Part shown: piece after piece, positions 34,881 to 45,734 of the stretch
Layout: every line of letters begins with the position of its first letter
Numbering within the stretch: position 1 is the stretch's first letter
DNA from: Candidatus Formimonas warabiya
GTDB lineage: Bacteria; Bacillota; Dehalobacteriia; Dehalobacteriales; Dehalobacteriaceae
Assembly: GCF_002777255.1 (NCBI RefSeq)
Contig: NZ_CP017634.1
Coordinates: 2,678,903-2,742,902, forward strand
Direction of reading: 5' to 3'
DNA length: 64,000 nucleotides
The notes under the pieces: generated by a model
Databases searched by the model: none
What the model saw: only the letters and a program-made list of their open reading frames with translations
What the model was told of the DNA's origin: nothing
Translations under genes and position numbers: made by a program

Positions 34881-36782
34881 CTATTCTACACCCATATTCA
34901 GGGGAAGGGTGTCCGGGATCGGTTCTCTTTTCAGTCCGAAATACTCTTCCAATACGGCTTTTGCCACATACCCCGCAGAAGAACTGCCGTGATAACCGTA
35001 TTCGATGATCCCGGCAAAAGCAACCTCCGGATCATCATAAGGAGCAAAAGCGACAAACAACCCATGATAATCTTTGTCTTTATCATCACCGGCTAGTCCT
35101 GTCTGGGCCGTTCCCGTCTTCGCGGCTACTTTGATCTCGGGAGGGAATTCCTTAAAGAGGCTGTAAGCGGTTCCTCCGGGATCCGTAACGGAACTCATGG
35201 CTTTTCTCACTTCAGTGAGAATTTCCGGAGAAGCGCTGATTTTATTCAGCTCCTTGGGCTTAAACTGGTAAAGCAGTTTATTATCCGGAGAATAAATTTT
35301 GTCTACCAGATAGGGTTTCATGTGGGTACCGCCGTTAGCCAAAGTAGCAATATAGTTCGCCAGCTGAATGGGCGTATAAAGGTTATACCCCTGCCCCATG
35401 GACATATAAAAAGTATCATAAGGTCTCCATGTCGATTCCCACCCGGTGAAGGAGCTTTCTTTCCATTCTTTATTGGGCAGGAGCCCTTGCACTTCTCCGG
35501 GCAGTTCGATGCCGGTCAGCTGGCCTAAACCCATTTCCTTCCCAGTCTTATACAATTGTTCGATCCCTGCCCGGTAGCCCATTTCCTGAAAATAGGTATT
35601 ACAGGATACCTTCATGGCACTGTAAAGGTTGACCGACCCATGAACCGCCGTACATCTTGCCCGGGGACGTACCCAGGCAGAGGGGCCGCAGTAAACCGTA
35701 TCCTGATCATTCACTTTGCCGGATGAAAGGGCTGCCACGGCAGTAAGCGGTTTAAAGGTAGACCCGGGGGGATAGGTCCCGGAAATGGCCCGGTTAAAGG
35801 TGGGTTTTAGTTTCTCATCCCAATAATAGGATACTTTGTCTTTTGACAACCCGTTGGAAAAATCATTGGGATCCAAAGAAGGAGCGCTGGCCATGGCCAG
35901 AATGGCTCCCGTTTTCACATTGATTAACACGCCTGCTCCGGCCGTAGCTTTCGGATTCTGCTCTTGAACTTTGGCCAGGGTTTCCGCGAGAGATTTTTCC
36001 AAGACGGACTGAAGTTTGGCATCCAGGGTAAGAACCAGTGAGTTCCCCGGAACCGGATCTTTATGGGACCAGGTGCTCACAGGCTGGTGTTTGGCATTCA
36101 CCTCCACCTGGTCTGCCCCATCCTTGCCTCTCAGTCCGATTTCCTTATTGCCGACCTGAAAATGTTCGAAAACCTTTTCCAAACCGGTTTTGCCGATCCA
36201 ATCATTCATGCCGTAGTTAAATTCTTCCAAGGAATCCAGCTCATCCTGGCTGATCAGGCCCACCGTCCCTAAGATATGCCCCGCCTCACTGCCCAAAGGA
36301 TAGTACCTCATGGGCTCCTCACGGATGGTCACTCCCGGCAGTTCTTCCCGGTGTTCTTCAATCCTGGTGACCATTTGGATTCCCTCATCATAGGGCAGTC
36401 GTTTAATCGTCACAGGTTCATACCCCCGGTTCTGATCTTCCATCGACTGTAAAATCGATTCCTGGGTTATTTCCGGGTCATTCAATATTTCCGCCAGTTT
36501 CCTGGCCACATCTTCTTTTTCCGGAATTTCCGCACTCGTCAAGGAAACGGAAAATACCGGCTTGCTGGTAGCCAGTACGGTCATGTTACGGTCATAGATA
36601 TCTCCCCGCCGGGCTGGTATGGAAACAATGCGAAATTTATTTTTATCGGACAAGTCCTCAAAAGCGTCTGCCCGCACAATTTGCAAATAAAAAAGCCTTA
36701 ATCCCAGCCCAAAAAACATGAGTACGATCACAGCAAAAAAAACTCTCAACTTTTTCGTTATTTCTTTAGTCGTCTCACTCAA
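34881..36782 (-). CDS. mrdA: Penicillin-binding protein 2 (elongation transpeptidase)
   Basis: 633 aa. N-terminal membrane helix, dimerisation domain with RGDIYDRN, and transpeptidase domain with STFK (SxxK), SCN (SxN) and KTGTAQ (KTG). It crosslinks peptidoglycan with RodA. Follows mreD. Confidence 0.94.
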   Translation of the reverse strand: MSETTKEITKKLRVFFAVIVLMFFGLGLRLFYLQIVRADAFEDLSDKNKFRIVSIPARRGDIYDRNMTVLATSKPVFSVSLTSAEIPEKEDVARKLAEILNDPEITQESILQSMEDQNRGYEPVTIKRLPYDEGIQMVTRIEEHREELPGVTIREEPMRYYPLGSEAGHILGTVGLISQDELDSLEEFNYGMNDWIGKTGLEKVFEHFQVGNKEIGLRGKDGADQVEVNAKHQPVSTWSHKDPVPGNSLVLTLDAKLQSVLEKSLAETLAKVQEQNPKATAGAGVLINVKTGAILAMASAPSLDPNDFSNGLSKDKVSYYWDEKLKPTFNRAISGTYPPGSTFKPLTAVAALSSGKVNDQDTVYCGPSAWVRPRARCTAVHGSVNLYSAMKVSCNTYFQEMGYRAGIEQLYKTGKEMGLGQLTGIELPGEVQGLLPNKEWKESSFTGWESTWRPYDTFYMSMGQGYNLYTPIQLANYIATLANGGTHMKPYLVDKIYSPDNKLLYQFKPKELNKISASPEILTEVRKAMSSVTDPGGTAYSLFKEFPPEIKVAAKTGTAQTGLAGDDKDKDYHGLFVAFAPYDDPEVAFAGIIEYGYHGSSSAGYVAKAVLEEYFGLKREPIPDTLPLNMGVE

Positions 36783-36883
36783 CAGAACGCACTCCCTTCC
36801 CTCATCCTCAAAAGCTGAAAAAATTTCTCAGGTACAGTGTCAGGGAACAGGCAAAACCACATCCATTTGTCTTGGGTCTCAGA

Positions 36884-37375
36884 TTACCGCTCTTTGTTCA
36901 ACCATTTGCTGATATATAGCTTATAAAAGGGAACATAAACAAAGACCGCCACAATGGAATTGTACAAGGTCAGAGGAAGAATCCGATGCCAAAAGCTGGT
37001 GCCCCAGGGAAAACCCATGCCAATAAGGTTGCCGAAGAAAACAAAAAGGATCTCATTCAACAGGGTGCCCAAGCATACAGTAACTACAGGGACCAAATAA
37101 TTTTCCTTGAAAATCTTCGGTTCCATAAAACCGATCATGAGGCCGGTGAGCATTTTGGTTAAAATATTGATGCCAAAATATTTACCCTCCACAAGATCTT
37201 CTACGAAACCAATGATGAATCCGATCTTGAGCCCGGGAACAGGGCCTTTTAATAATGATAAAAAGATTACTAAAATCAATAAAAAGTCCGGTTTGGTCCC
37301 AAAATTCAGGAAAAAAACACTTTTTTGGATCAAGAGGCATAAGATGATGCCTACTGCAAAAACAAAGGTCTTCAC
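36884..37375 (-). CDS. mreD: Rod shape-determining protein MreD
   Basis: 163 aa, about five membrane segments with the family block PDFLLILVIFLSLLKGPVPGLKIGFIIGFVED. It overlaps the end of mreC by 4 bp. Part of the elongasome. Confidence 0.88.
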   Translation of the reverse strand: MKTFVFAVGIILCLLIQKSVFFLNFGTKPDFLLILVIFLSLLKGPVPGLKIGFIIGFVEDLVEGKYFGINILTKMLTGLMIGFMEPKIFKENYLVPVVTVCLGTLLNEILFVFFGNLIGMGFPWGTSFWHRILPLTLYNSIVAVFVYVPFYKLYISKWLNKER

Positions 37376-38223
37376 GGTACATGTACCTCATTCGTCGGTT
37401 TTATCAGCACCAGCACTTCTTCCAGCCGGTCAAAATCAACAAAAGGCTGCACGGTTGCCTGCTTCATTAAACCGTTCGGCTCAACCTTCACCTCAGTGAC
37501 AAAGCCGATGCGCAAGCCGGCGGGAAAAACCCCGCCTAATCCGGATGTCAAAACGACTTGATTTTCCTCAATATCGGCATCATGGGGAAAATGCACCATG
37601 CGGAGCATCCCTTGGGACCCGGTTCCTTCGATGATGCCGGGGGTACGGGACAATTGCACCACACAGCCCAAAGCCCCTTCCCGGTCCAAAATCAGTAAAA
37701 CTTCCGCCGTATTTCGGGTCACGGAAATAATCTTGCCCACCAGGCCATCATTGTTGATCACAACCATATCCTTAGCCAGGCCATCATCCGTCCCCCTGTC
37801 TAAGATCACCGAATGATACCAGTTGCTGGCGTCCCGGGCGATGATCTTGGCCGGTACCATCTCCCAGTCCTTTTCCATGCTTTCCCTCATGCCCAGAAGT
37901 TCACGCAGCCTGGCATTCTCCAGTTGAGCTTCCGTAAGAGAATTTACCTCATTTTTTAACCGGGCAATTTCTTTCTCTTGCTCCTGGCGCTCTTCTAAAA
38001 GGCGGTGGTACCCGGTAAAATAACCGGTAACTGTTTTTGTGCCGCCCAAAACCGCCGTAGCCCCGCTTTCCAGCGGGGCTAACAAATCACGAACCCAAAT
38101 TTCCAAGAAAGTAAGATTATTCCTCTCCATTCCTGAATATCGAGCAATTGACAGAATGACAAACACTGCTACCAAAAGAAGTAACCATTTGCCCCTTTTC
38201 CACAGCCTGGGCAAAACCATCAC
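37372..38223 (-). CDS. mreC: Rod shape-determining protein MreC
   Basis: 283 aa. N-terminal membrane helix, coiled coil (about 70-110; EERQEQEKEIARLKNEVNSL) and two beta domains with ARDASNWYHSVILDRG. It links MreB to PBP2. Lies between mreB and mreD. Confidence 0.93.
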   Translation of the reverse strand: MMVLPRLWKRGKWLLLLVAVFVILSIARYSGMERNNLTFLEIWVRDLLAPLESGATAVLGGTKTVTGYFTGYHRLLEERQEQEKEIARLKNEVNSLTEAQLENARLRELLGMRESMEKDWEMVPAKIIARDASNWYHSVILDRGTDDGLAKDMVVINNDGLVGKIISVTRNTAEVLLILDREGALGCVVQLSRTPGIIEGTGSQGMLRMVHFPHDADIEENQVVLTSGLGGVFPAGLRIGFVTEVKVEPNGLMKQATVQPFVDFDRLEEVLVLIKPTNEVHVP

Positions 38224-38229
38224 GTCCTT

Positions 38230-39261
38230 TTACCGCCGTTTCTTTGGTGAGATCAATACCCGGCGCAGTACATCGATATTCTCCAAAACTTTTCCCGTCC
38301 CCATCACCACTGCCGTCAAAGGCTCTTCCGCCAGATGGACCGGCATGCCTGTTTCCAATGAGACCAGGCGGTCCAATCCATGGAGCTTAGAACTTCCTCC
38401 CGCCATCATAATACCCCGGTCCATGATATCCGAAGCCAGTTCGGGGGGTGCTTTTTCTAAGCACACTTTGATGGCATCCACAATATTGGATACAGGTTCC
38501 GCTAAAGCATGATGGATCTCTCCTGCGGTAATCATCACCGTTTTGGGTAATCCGGTCACCAGATCTCTCCCTCGCACTTCAACCATTTTACCACGGGATG
38601 CATCATCTTCCAAGTAGGCGGAACCAATTTCCATTTTTATTTCTTCCGCGCTTCTTTCTCCGATGGCCAGATTATAGCTTCGTTTCACATGGCTGACGAT
38701 GGCATTGTCCATTTCATCGCCGGCCACCCGGATGGATTTGACCGCCACAATTCCCCCCAGAGAAATAATGGCCACTTCGGTGGTGCCCCCACCGATGTCC
38801 ACGATCATATTCCCGGTTGGTTCCGACACGGGCAGACCGGCACCGATCGCCGCCGCCATCGGCTCCTCAATTAAATAGGCTTCCTTGGCTCCGGCAGATA
38901 GGGCGGCTTCTCTCACGGCCCGTTCTTCTACCGCCGTAACACCCGAAGGAATGGATACCACCACCCGGGGCCGGATGAGAGGGCTCTTGGATTTTAAGGC
39001 TTTGAGGATAAAATATTTCAGCATGCTCTGGGTCACGTCAAAATCAGCAATCACCCCATCCTTCATGGGACGAATGGCCACAATATTTCCCGGCGTCCTG
39101 CCGATCATTTTTTTCGCTTCTTCCCCTACAGCCAAAACTTGTCCACTGTCCCTTTGAATGGCGACCACCGAGGGTTCATTCAAAATAATTCCTTTTCCTT
39201 TCACATGAACTAAAGTATTTGCCGTTCCTAAATCTATTCCCACATCTCTGGCTAAAAGCAT
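38230..39261 (-). CDS. mreB: Rod shape-determining actin homologue MreB
   Basis: 343 aa. ASKHA motifs [32 protein letters not shown] and GGSSKLHGL. Filaments guide cell-wall synthesis along the cell side. Normal length. Confidence 0.96.
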   Translation of the reverse strand: MLLARDVGIDLGTANTLVHVKGKGIILNEPSVVAIQRDSGQVLAVGEEAKKMIGRTPGNIVAIRPMKDGVIADFDVTQSMLKYFILKALKSKSPLIRPRVVVSIPSGVTAVEERAVREAALSAGAKEAYLIEEPMAAAIGAGLPVSEPTGNMIVDIGGGTTEVAIISLGGIVAVKSIRVAGDEMDNAIVSHVKRSYNLAIGERSAEEIKMEIGSAYLEDDASRGKMVEVRGRDLVTGLPKTVMITAGEIHHALAEPVSNIVDAIKVCLEKAPPELASDIMDRGIMMAGGSSKLHGLDRLVSLETGMPVHLAEEPLTAVVMGTGKVLENIDVLRRVLISPKKRR

Positions 39262-39306
39262 TGATCACACTTCCTCCTGTGAATATTTGTCATATCCGCA
39301 AAAACG

Positions 39307-40011
39307 CTACATAAATCCTTTTTCTTTCAGAGAAATCCATTTTCCCTGACCAAAAATAAGATGGTCAAGGACATCAATACCGATGATCTGTCCTGCTTCC
39401 ATCAGTCTCTTTGTGACATCAATGTCTTCCTTACTGGGCGTGGTGTCTCCACTGGGGTGATTGTGCGTCAAGATCAGGGCCGCCGCACTTGCTTTAATGG
39501 CATCCTTGAATAATTCACGGGGATGGACCAGTGATGAGTTGAGACTGCCAATGGACACCGTATAAACGTGCAGCAGCTGGTTCTTGGTATTCAGCAGCAA
39601 TGCCTTGAAATGTTCCCGGTCTAAAAAACGCATCTCCTCCATTATGATATGGGCTGCATCCTGAGGGCTGCGGATGGTAGGCCGGATTTCTTCCCCGGTC
39701 GATGCCATTCTTTTGCATAATTCGACGACAGCCTTAATTTGGGCCGCTTTTGCCGTACCAATGCCGGGATACTGGACTAATTCTTCCGGGGCGGCATCGG
39801 CCAACAATTTTAAGCCCCCTTTAGACAACAGCTTATGGGCCAAATCTAATGCGGTGTCCTGCAAACTGCCTGTCCGGAGAATCACGGCCAGGAGTTCCGC
39901 ATTGGATAATGCGGCAGCACCTTTCAGGAGCAGGCGTTCTCTGGGTCGACACTCTGCAGGCATTTCTTTAATGGTTAAACGATATTCTATTTCTTTCAGT
40001 TTGCCCCCCAA
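39307..40011 (-). CDS. radC: RadC family (JAB1/MPN) protein
   Basis: 234 aa; TTG 40011 is the likely start, with GGAGTG about 12 nt upstream. N-terminal helix-hairpin-helix region (LVQYPGIGTAKAAQIKA) and C-terminal JAMM motif with HNHPSGDTTPSKED. Historically named a DNA repair protein; function remains unclear. Lies between mreB and maf as in many Clostridia. Confidence 0.9.
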   Translation of the reverse strand: MGGKLKEIEYRLTIKEMPAECRPRERLLLKGAAALSNAELLAVILRTGSLQDTALDLAHKLLSKGGLKLLADAAPEELVQYPGIGTAKAAQIKAVVELCKRMASTGEEIRPTIRSPQDAAHIIMEEMRFLDREHFKALLLNTKNQLLHVYTVSIGSLNSSLVHPRELFKDAIKASAAALILTHNHPSGDTTPSKEDIDVTKRLMEAGQIIGIDVLDHLIFGQGKWISLKEKGFM

Positions 40012-40036
40012 AGTAATGTTTCACTCCTTAAAAGTT

Positions 40037-40621
40037 CTAAAGCCGTAATAGATTAATATTCCAACTTCCCAGCATCTGATTTAATTTCTGCAGGGGAAGT
40101 CCCACCACATTGAAATAATCTCCCTCAATCCTGTCTACCAATAAAGCTCCCTTTCCCTGAATGCCATAACCGCCTGCTTTGTCAAAGGGTTCTCCGGAAT
40201 TCACATAGGCGATGATTTCATCATCCGATAAAGCTTTAAAAACCACTTTCGTTTCTTCAAATCCGGTGATACTCTTTCCTCCCGGCTGCTCCAATATGGC
40301 GATCCCGGTGATCACCCGATGGATTTTCCCACTCAGAGCCCGAAGCATCTCCCGGGCATGGGAAATATCTCTTGGTTTGCCGAGAATCCCCTGATCACTG
40401 ACAACAACCGTATCAGCACCAATGATCAAGCCATCCGATACTATATTCGCAGCGGCTCTGGTTTTTTTAAGGGCAAGTCTTTGTACTGATTCGGTGACCG
40501 GAAGATCATCGCTCAGATCTTCCTTAATTGCGCTGGGTCTGATTTCGGCATCAATCCCTACTTGTTTTAACAGTTCTACCCGCCTAGGGGATGCCGAGGC
40601 TAAAATCACAGGCAACTTCAT
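40037..40621 (-). CDS. maf: Maf family nucleotide pyrophosphatase
   Basis: 194 aa: ILASASPRRVELLKQVG, IGADTVVV and DKAGGYGIQGKGALLV. It hydrolyses non-canonical or pyrimidine nucleoside triphosphates and is linked to septum control in Bacillus. Follows rex. Confidence 0.93.
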   Translation of the reverse strand: MKLPVILASASPRRVELLKQVGIDAEIRPSAIKEDLSDDLPVTESVQRLALKKTRAAANIVSDGLIIGADTVVVSDQGILGKPRDISHAREMLRALSGKIHRVITGIAILEQPGGKSITGFEETKVVFKALSDDEIIAYVNSGEPFDKAGGYGIQGKGALLVDRIEGDYFNVVGLPLQKLNQMLGSWNINLLRL

Positions 40622-40689
40622 AAGATTCCCCCTGCTTGACCAAATCCTTTCTCAATTTTAGCCTATCTTGAAAAAGGTAAAATATACGC

Positions 40690-40718
40690 AAAAACGTCTT
40701 TGTTCATCAAAGACGTTG
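40690..40718 (-). terminator. Terminator after rex
   Basis: AACGTCTTT / AAAGACGTT, 9-bp perfect stem with 7-nt loop and a T-tract on the minus strand. It separates rex from maf. Confidence 0.75.
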
Positions 40719-40733
40719 GCAAATTTGCAAAAC

Positions 40734-41357
40734 CTATAAGCTGAGCTTAAACGTTAAAACTTCCAGGTTTACGGCCAAGTCAACGTTCCTTAATTCCACT
40801 TCTTCAGGAACACTAATCGCCCGCGGAGCAAAGTTTAAAATCGCTTTAATTCCATTCCTGATTAAAAGATTTGCTATTTCTTGTGCATAATCACTGGGAA
40901 CAGCGATAATGCCTATCTTTGCTTTCTCTTTCCTGATCACATCTGCCAATTTTTCCATGGGTGAGATATCTATATTCCCCAAAGGCTGTCCCACCTTTTG
41001 AGGATCGTTGTCAAAGATTCCTACAATTTTAAAACCCCGTTCCAAGAATCCCCGATATAAGCTAAGCGCTGTTCCCAGATGACCCGCTCCTATTAAAACT
41101 ACCGGCCAGTCGTTGGTTAGCCCAAGGATTTTTAAGATATGCCGGTGCAAATCTTTCACATTATAGCCGACTCCCCGGGTACCAAACTCACCAAAATAGG
41201 CAAGGTCCTTCCGAACCTGTGCCGGACTAACCCCCACCCCATCGGCAATTTCTCCCGAGGATGTGGTGACGATTCCCTTGTGATCCAAACGGGCTAGATG
41301 CCGGGAATAAACCGATAGCCGAACAATAGAAGCTTCAGGGATTTTTTGAACCTTCAA
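40734..41357 (-). CDS. rex: Redox-sensing transcriptional repressor Rex
   Basis: 207 aa. N-terminal winged helix ([36 protein letters not shown]) and C-terminal NAD-binding domain with [16 protein letters not shown]. It senses the NADH/NAD+ ratio and represses fermentation genes. The 41358-41511 gap is AT-rich and holds its promoter region; no gene is seen there. Confidence 0.95.
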   Translation of the reverse strand: MKVQKIPEASIVRLSVYSRHLARLDHKGIVTTSSGEIADGVGVSPAQVRKDLAYFGEFGTRGVGYNVKDLHRHILKILGLTNDWPVVLIGAGHLGTALSLYRGFLERGFKIVGIFDNDPQKVGQPLGNIDISPMEKLADVIRKEKAKIGIIAVPSDYAQEIANLLIRNGIKAILNFAPRAISVPEEVELRNVDLAVNLEVLTFKLSL

Positions 41358-41511
41358 ATATACCCCCTCCTGGCCTCATCAAATGATAAATATATATTTT
41401 TCTACAAAAAAATTAAATTTCCTCTATTTTTTCAATATAGAACAATTATCTCCGGATTTTTTCTATTCATACCGGCCTAAAAACAATTTTAGCCTTTAAC
41501 AGGGGACTGTT

Positions 41512-41694
41512 TTACCGTCTGCTGTCTGCCGCAAGCATCCCATGGTGATTTGCATCGTCATTTGCCTCCAAATCACGGTCCAGAAGGCTTAAATAGTAGC
41601 GGCCCAAAACAGTGGTGCACAGCATGACCATTAAAATCAGCCCCAGGTACTTCCACAGCTTTGGCCGAGAAAATTTGATCCGAATAATCAGCAT
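41512..41694 (-). CDS. Small single-pass membrane protein, unrecognised
   Basis: 60 aa. The start at 41694 has GGGAGGG 7 nt upstream. One membrane helix (YLGLILMVMLCTTVLGRYYLS) behind a basic N-terminus, then an acidic and polar tail. It sits 85 bp after folC and may share its transcript. No family recognised. Confidence 0.5.
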   Translation of the reverse strand: MLIIRIKFSRPKLWKYLGLILMVMLCTTVLGRYYLSLLDRDLEANDDANHHGMLAADSRR

Positions 41695-41779
41695 ACTTGT
41701 CCCTCCCTTTTGGTGCATAAATATGCACGGCGAGGGACAAGTAGAACAAAAAACATGAAGACGGTTACCGGGATAAAAC

Positions 41780-43066
41780 TCAGCGTTTCCCATTCATTAA
41801 ATGGGCTCTCGCTTCCGCCACCATATAAATAGACCCAGTGATTAAAATCATATCTTCAGATCCTGCCCAGGTCAGGGCCAAATCCACGGCATGGGAAATA
41901 TTCTCTTCCACCGCTATTTCTTTTACGTAAGGCCGTACAAACTCCGCCACCTGCTGCCATGCTCCGGCCCGGGGGCTATTGGGTTTTGTGACTACTGCCT
42001 TCTCCACCAGGGGGGCAATTTCTGCCGCTACCTTTTCTCTTTCCTTGTCCGCCAGCATGCCGAGGAGGAGAATTTTCTTCCGGTCCGGCCAGTACTGCTG
42101 CAAGGCGTCTACCAGCACTTTGATCCCATGATGATTATGGGCGGCATCAATCACAATCAAGGGGTTTTCCCGGACGGTTTCCAGGCGGCAAGGCCAATCG
42201 GTCAGTGCCAGCCCTTTTCGGATGGCAGCAGCTCCTATACCTAGCTTCACAGCCCCAGCCACTGCCAAAGCAGCGTTCACAAGCTGATGCCGTCCCCTTA
42301 GGGGGACTTTCAGGTTGGGGAAAACCGTGTTTTTCACCGTACAATTAAATATTTGTCCCTGGTGAGAATAGGATAGGGGCTCAACCGAAAAATCTATGCC
42401 ATGTTCCCAGAGGGGAGCATTCTTTTCTTTTGCCCGTTCCCGAATGATGGCTAAAGCCCGGGGATGATCAACTGCCGTAATCACATCCCTGTTTTCTTTG
42501 ATAATCCCGGACTTCACCCGGGCAATATCTTCCAGAGTGGATCCCAGGTAATCCATATGGTCCATGCCTACATTCGTGATCATGGCGAGACGGGGGAGAA
42601 TCACATTGGTAGAATCAATCTCCCCGCCCATCCCAACTTCCATGACCGCCAGATCCACCTTCTCCCGGGCAAAATAGTACAAGGCGAGAGCCGTACTCAC
42701 CTCAAATTCCGTAGGATGCTCCACGCCGTCCTGCACCATGGCATCCAGATGAGAGCGCATCATGGTAAGCAATTCGGCAATCTCTTCCTTCTTTATTTCC
42801 TTTTCGTTAATGCGGATTCGTTCTGTATAGGAATGGAGGTGGGGAGAGGTAAACAGCCCTACTCTCATTCCCGACTGCTGTAACATGGAAGCCAGCATGG
42901 CGCAGGTAGATCCCTTGCCGTTGGTTCCGCCCACATGAACAAATTCCACCTTTTCTTCCGGATGACCCAGGCGGGAGAGTAAAGAGCGGATCCGCCCCAG
43001 ACCCAAATTAATACCGAATTTTGTCAATCCCTTGAGATACTCCATCGATTCATCGTAATTCATCAT
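41780..43066 (-). CDS. folC: Folylpolyglutamate synthase / dihydrofolate synthase
   Basis: 428 aa. P-loop GGTNGKGSTCAMLASMLQ, FTSPHLHSYTERI and NVGMDHMDYLG. It adds glutamate to folates. It follows valS by 10 bp, the classic valS-folC operon, and supports the tetrahydrofolate pool that the methylamine route uses. Confidence 0.95.
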   Translation of the reverse strand: MMNYDESMEYLKGLTKFGINLGLGRIRSLLSRLGHPEEKVEFVHVGGTNGKGSTCAMLASMLQQSGMRVGLFTSPHLHSYTERIRINEKEIKKEEIAELLTMMRSHLDAMVQDGVEHPTEFEVSTALALYYFAREKVDLAVMEVGMGGEIDSTNVILPRLAMITNVGMDHMDYLGSTLEDIARVKSGIIKENRDVITAVDHPRALAIIRERAKEKNAPLWEHGIDFSVEPLSYSHQGQIFNCTVKNTVFPNLKVPLRGRHQLVNAALAVAGAVKLGIGAAAIRKGLALTDWPCRLETVRENPLIVIDAAHNHHGIKVLVDALQQYWPDRKKILLLGMLADKEREKVAAEIAPLVEKAVVTKPNSPRAGAWQQVAEFVRPYVKEIAVEENISHAVDLALTWAGSEDMILITGSIYMVAEARAHLMNGKR

Positions 43067-43076
43067 CGTGTCCCTT

Positions 43077-45719
43077 CTAACCTTTAAGCATGATCAGGCG
43101 CTCCAGCAGCGCATTCTTCTTGAGCCGATATTCTTCTTCCTTGGCCTTCTCCTTTTCTACCACCTGAGCAGGGGCCTTGGCCAGAAAATCGGCATTATTT
43201 AATTTCCCGTGCAACCGGGCCAGTTCTTTATCCATATTCCCTACTTCTTTCTCCAGCCGGGAAATTTCCTTGTCCAAATCAATCAAATCCTTCAGGGGTA
43301 CAAAGATTTCTATTCCCTTCACAACTGCGGCAGCCGCCTGTTCCGGTTTCTCCGTATGGGGAGGGAAGAACTCCACGGTATCCGCCTGGCACAAGCCGGC
43401 TAGGTACCCTTTTCCCTTTTCTAAAACAGCTTTACTTGTCTCATCCGTTAAAATGACCATATTGACCCGTTTGCCCAGAGGCACATTCATTTCCGCCCGA
43501 ATGTTCCGCACGGACCGCACCACATCCATGACCAGGTTCATATCTTCTTCTTCCTGGGCATAGGATGCCAGCTCGCCTGGATCCGGCCAGGAAGAAAGCA
43601 TAATCGTCCCCTTGTTTTCCGGCAGGTGCTGCCAAATCTCTTCCGTGATAAAGGGCATGAAAGGATGCAAAAGCTGCATGATTCCTTTCAATACATGGGT
43701 GAGGACAAATTGGGCGGTATGTTTCTCTGCTCCCGTTTCCTTGTACAGCCTGAGCTTAGCCAATTCAATGTACCAATCGCAAAACTCGCTCCAAATGAAC
43801 TCATACAATGTGCGGGCGGCTTCACCCAGTTCATATTTTTCCAGAAACCGGGTGACATCCGTTAAAGTCGCCCGGTACCTTTCCAGGATCCATTTGTCCG
43901 CCATATTGAATTGAATGGGCTCTGCTCCCGGACTGTAATCCGTTAGATTCATCATCACAAACCGGGAAGCATTCCAAATTTTATTGGCAAAATTCCGTGC
44001 TGCTTCCAGCCTTTCTTCCTGGAAGCGCAAATCATTTCCCGGGGTATTGCCTGTCACCAGCATGAATCTCAAGGTATCTGCCCCATAGCGGTCAATGATT
44101 TCCAGGGGATCTACCCCATTTCCCAAAGACTTGCTCATTTTCCTGCCCAGCGCATCCAAAACCAGTCCATGAATGAATACTTCTTTAAAGGGTTCTTGCT
44201 TCATAAATTCCAATCCCATAAAAATCATCCGGGCCACCCAGAAGAAGATAATATCCCGTCCTGTCACCAATACACTGGTGGGGTAATAATAAGACAAATC
44301 TTCCGTTTGCTCCGGCCAGCCCAGGGTGGAGAAAGGCCATAAGGCGGAACTGAACCAGGTATCCAGCACATCCGGATCCTGTTCCAAATGGTTGCTCCCG
44401 CATTTCGTACAGGATTGGGGAGGCTCTTTGCGGCAGATCACCTCACCGCAATCCGGGCAATACCAGACGGGAATCCGGTGTCCCCACCAGAGCTGCCGGG
44501 AAATACACCAATCCCGGATATTTTCCAGCCAGCCGATATAAATCTTGGTAAATCTTTCCGGCACAAAGCGGATCTGTCCGTCCAGGACGGCCTGAATCGC
44601 CGGCTCCGCCAAAGGTTTCATTTTGACAAACCATTGGGGTGAGACTAAAGGTTCAATGACCGTACCGCAGCGATAACATTCCCCTACCGCATGGGCATGC
44701 TCCTCAATGCGGTCAAAGAGGCCTAGGCTCTTGAATTCTTCGATCAGCTTAGCCCGGCATTCATAGCGGTCCATGCCCTGATATTTTCCCGCTTCCGCCG
44801 TCATTTTGGCTTCCTTGTCAATTACTGAGATTTGGGGCAAGTGATGCCTTAATCCGATCTCAAAGTCATTGGGGTCATGGGCGGGAGTTATTTTCACCGC
44901 ACCGGTGCCAAAGGACGGATCCACATATGCATCGGCAATAATCGGGATCTCCCGGTTGACGATGGGCAAGAGCACGGTGAGTCCAATTAAATCCCGGTAT
45001 CTTTCGTCCTCCGGATTTACCGCCACGGCCGTATCCCCCAGCATGGTCTCCGGGCGTGTCGTGGCAATGGGAATAAAAGCCTCGCTGTCTTTGATGGGAT
45101 ACCGGAGGTAATAAAGTTTCCCTTCCTTTTCCGTATGCTCTACTTCAATATCGGAAATGGTGGTCTGACACTTGGGGCACCAGTTAATAATATAACTGCC
45201 CCGGTAAATAAGCCCCTTTTCATACAGCTTGACAAATACTTCCTGAACCGCTTGGGAGCACCCCTCGTCCATGGTAAACCGCTCCCGGTCCCAATCGCAG
45301 GAAGACCCCAACAGGCGCAGCTGTTTGGAAATACGGGCGTGGTAGTGTTTTTTCCACTCCCAAACTTTCTCTAAAAACTTTTCCCGTCCTAAATCATATT
45401 TGCTGATGTTGCTCTGGGCCAGGTTTTCTTCCACCCTGGCTTGTGTGGCAATGCCGGCATGATCGGTGCCGGGAAGCCATAAGGTATTATAGCCCTGCAT
45501 ACGCCGCCACCGGGTCAGGATATCCTGAATAGTATTGTCCAAAGCATGTCCCATATGGAGTTGTCCGGTCACATTGGGAGGAGGCATCACAATCGAAAAA
45601 GCTTCTTGCTCCCGGTTCACCTCATCATGGAAAAAATGATTTTCTTCCCAATACCTATACCACTTTTCTTCTACTTTTTTGGGGTCATAGGTCGTAGATA
45701 TATTTTTGGCCTGCTCCAC
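43077..45719 (-). CDS. valS: Valyl-tRNA synthetase
   Basis: 880 aa. HIGH-type motif QLHMGHALD, KMSKSLGNG, editing domain between them, a tRNA-binding anticodon domain and a C-terminal coiled coil (LEKEVGNMDKELARLHGKL). Its expression is under a T-box leader directly upstream. Confidence 0.97.
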   Translation of the reverse strand: MEQAKNISTTYDPKKVEEKWYRYWEENHFFHDEVNREQEAFSIVMPPPNVTGQLHMGHALDNTIQDILTRWRRMQGYNTLWLPGTDHAGIATQARVEENLAQSNISKYDLGREKFLEKVWEWKKHYHARISKQLRLLGSSCDWDRERFTMDEGCSQAVQEVFVKLYEKGLIYRGSYIINWCPKCQTTISDIEVEHTEKEGKLYYLRYPIKDSEAFIPIATTRPETMLGDTAVAVNPEDERYRDLIGLTVLLPIVNREIPIIADAYVDPSFGTGAVKITPAHDPNDFEIGLRHHLPQISVIDKEAKMTAEAGKYQGMDRYECRAKLIEEFKSLGLFDRIEEHAHAVGECYRCGTVIEPLVSPQWFVKMKPLAEPAIQAVLDGQIRFVPERFTKIYIGWLENIRDWCISRQLWWGHRIPVWYCPDCGEVICRKEPPQSCTKCGSNHLEQDPDVLDTWFSSALWPFSTLGWPEQTEDLSYYYPTSVLVTGRDIIFFWVARMIFMGLEFMKQEPFKEVFIHGLVLDALGRKMSKSLGNGVDPLEIIDRYGADTLRFMLVTGNTPGNDLRFQEERLEAARNFANKIWNASRFVMMNLTDYSPGAEPIQFNMADKWILERYRATLTDVTRFLEKYELGEAARTLYEFIWSEFCDWYIELAKLRLYKETGAEKHTAQFVLTHVLKGIMQLLHPFMPFITEEIWQHLPENKGTIMLSSWPDPGELASYAQEEEDMNLVMDVVRSVRNIRAEMNVPLGKRVNMVILTDETSKAVLEKGKGYLAGLCQADTVEFFPPHTEKPEQAAAAVVKGIEIFVPLKDLIDLDKEISRLEKEVGNMDKELARLHGKLNNADFLAKAPAQVVEKEKAKEEEYRLKKNALLERLIMLKG

Positions 45720-45734
45720 TTAGATTTTTCCTCC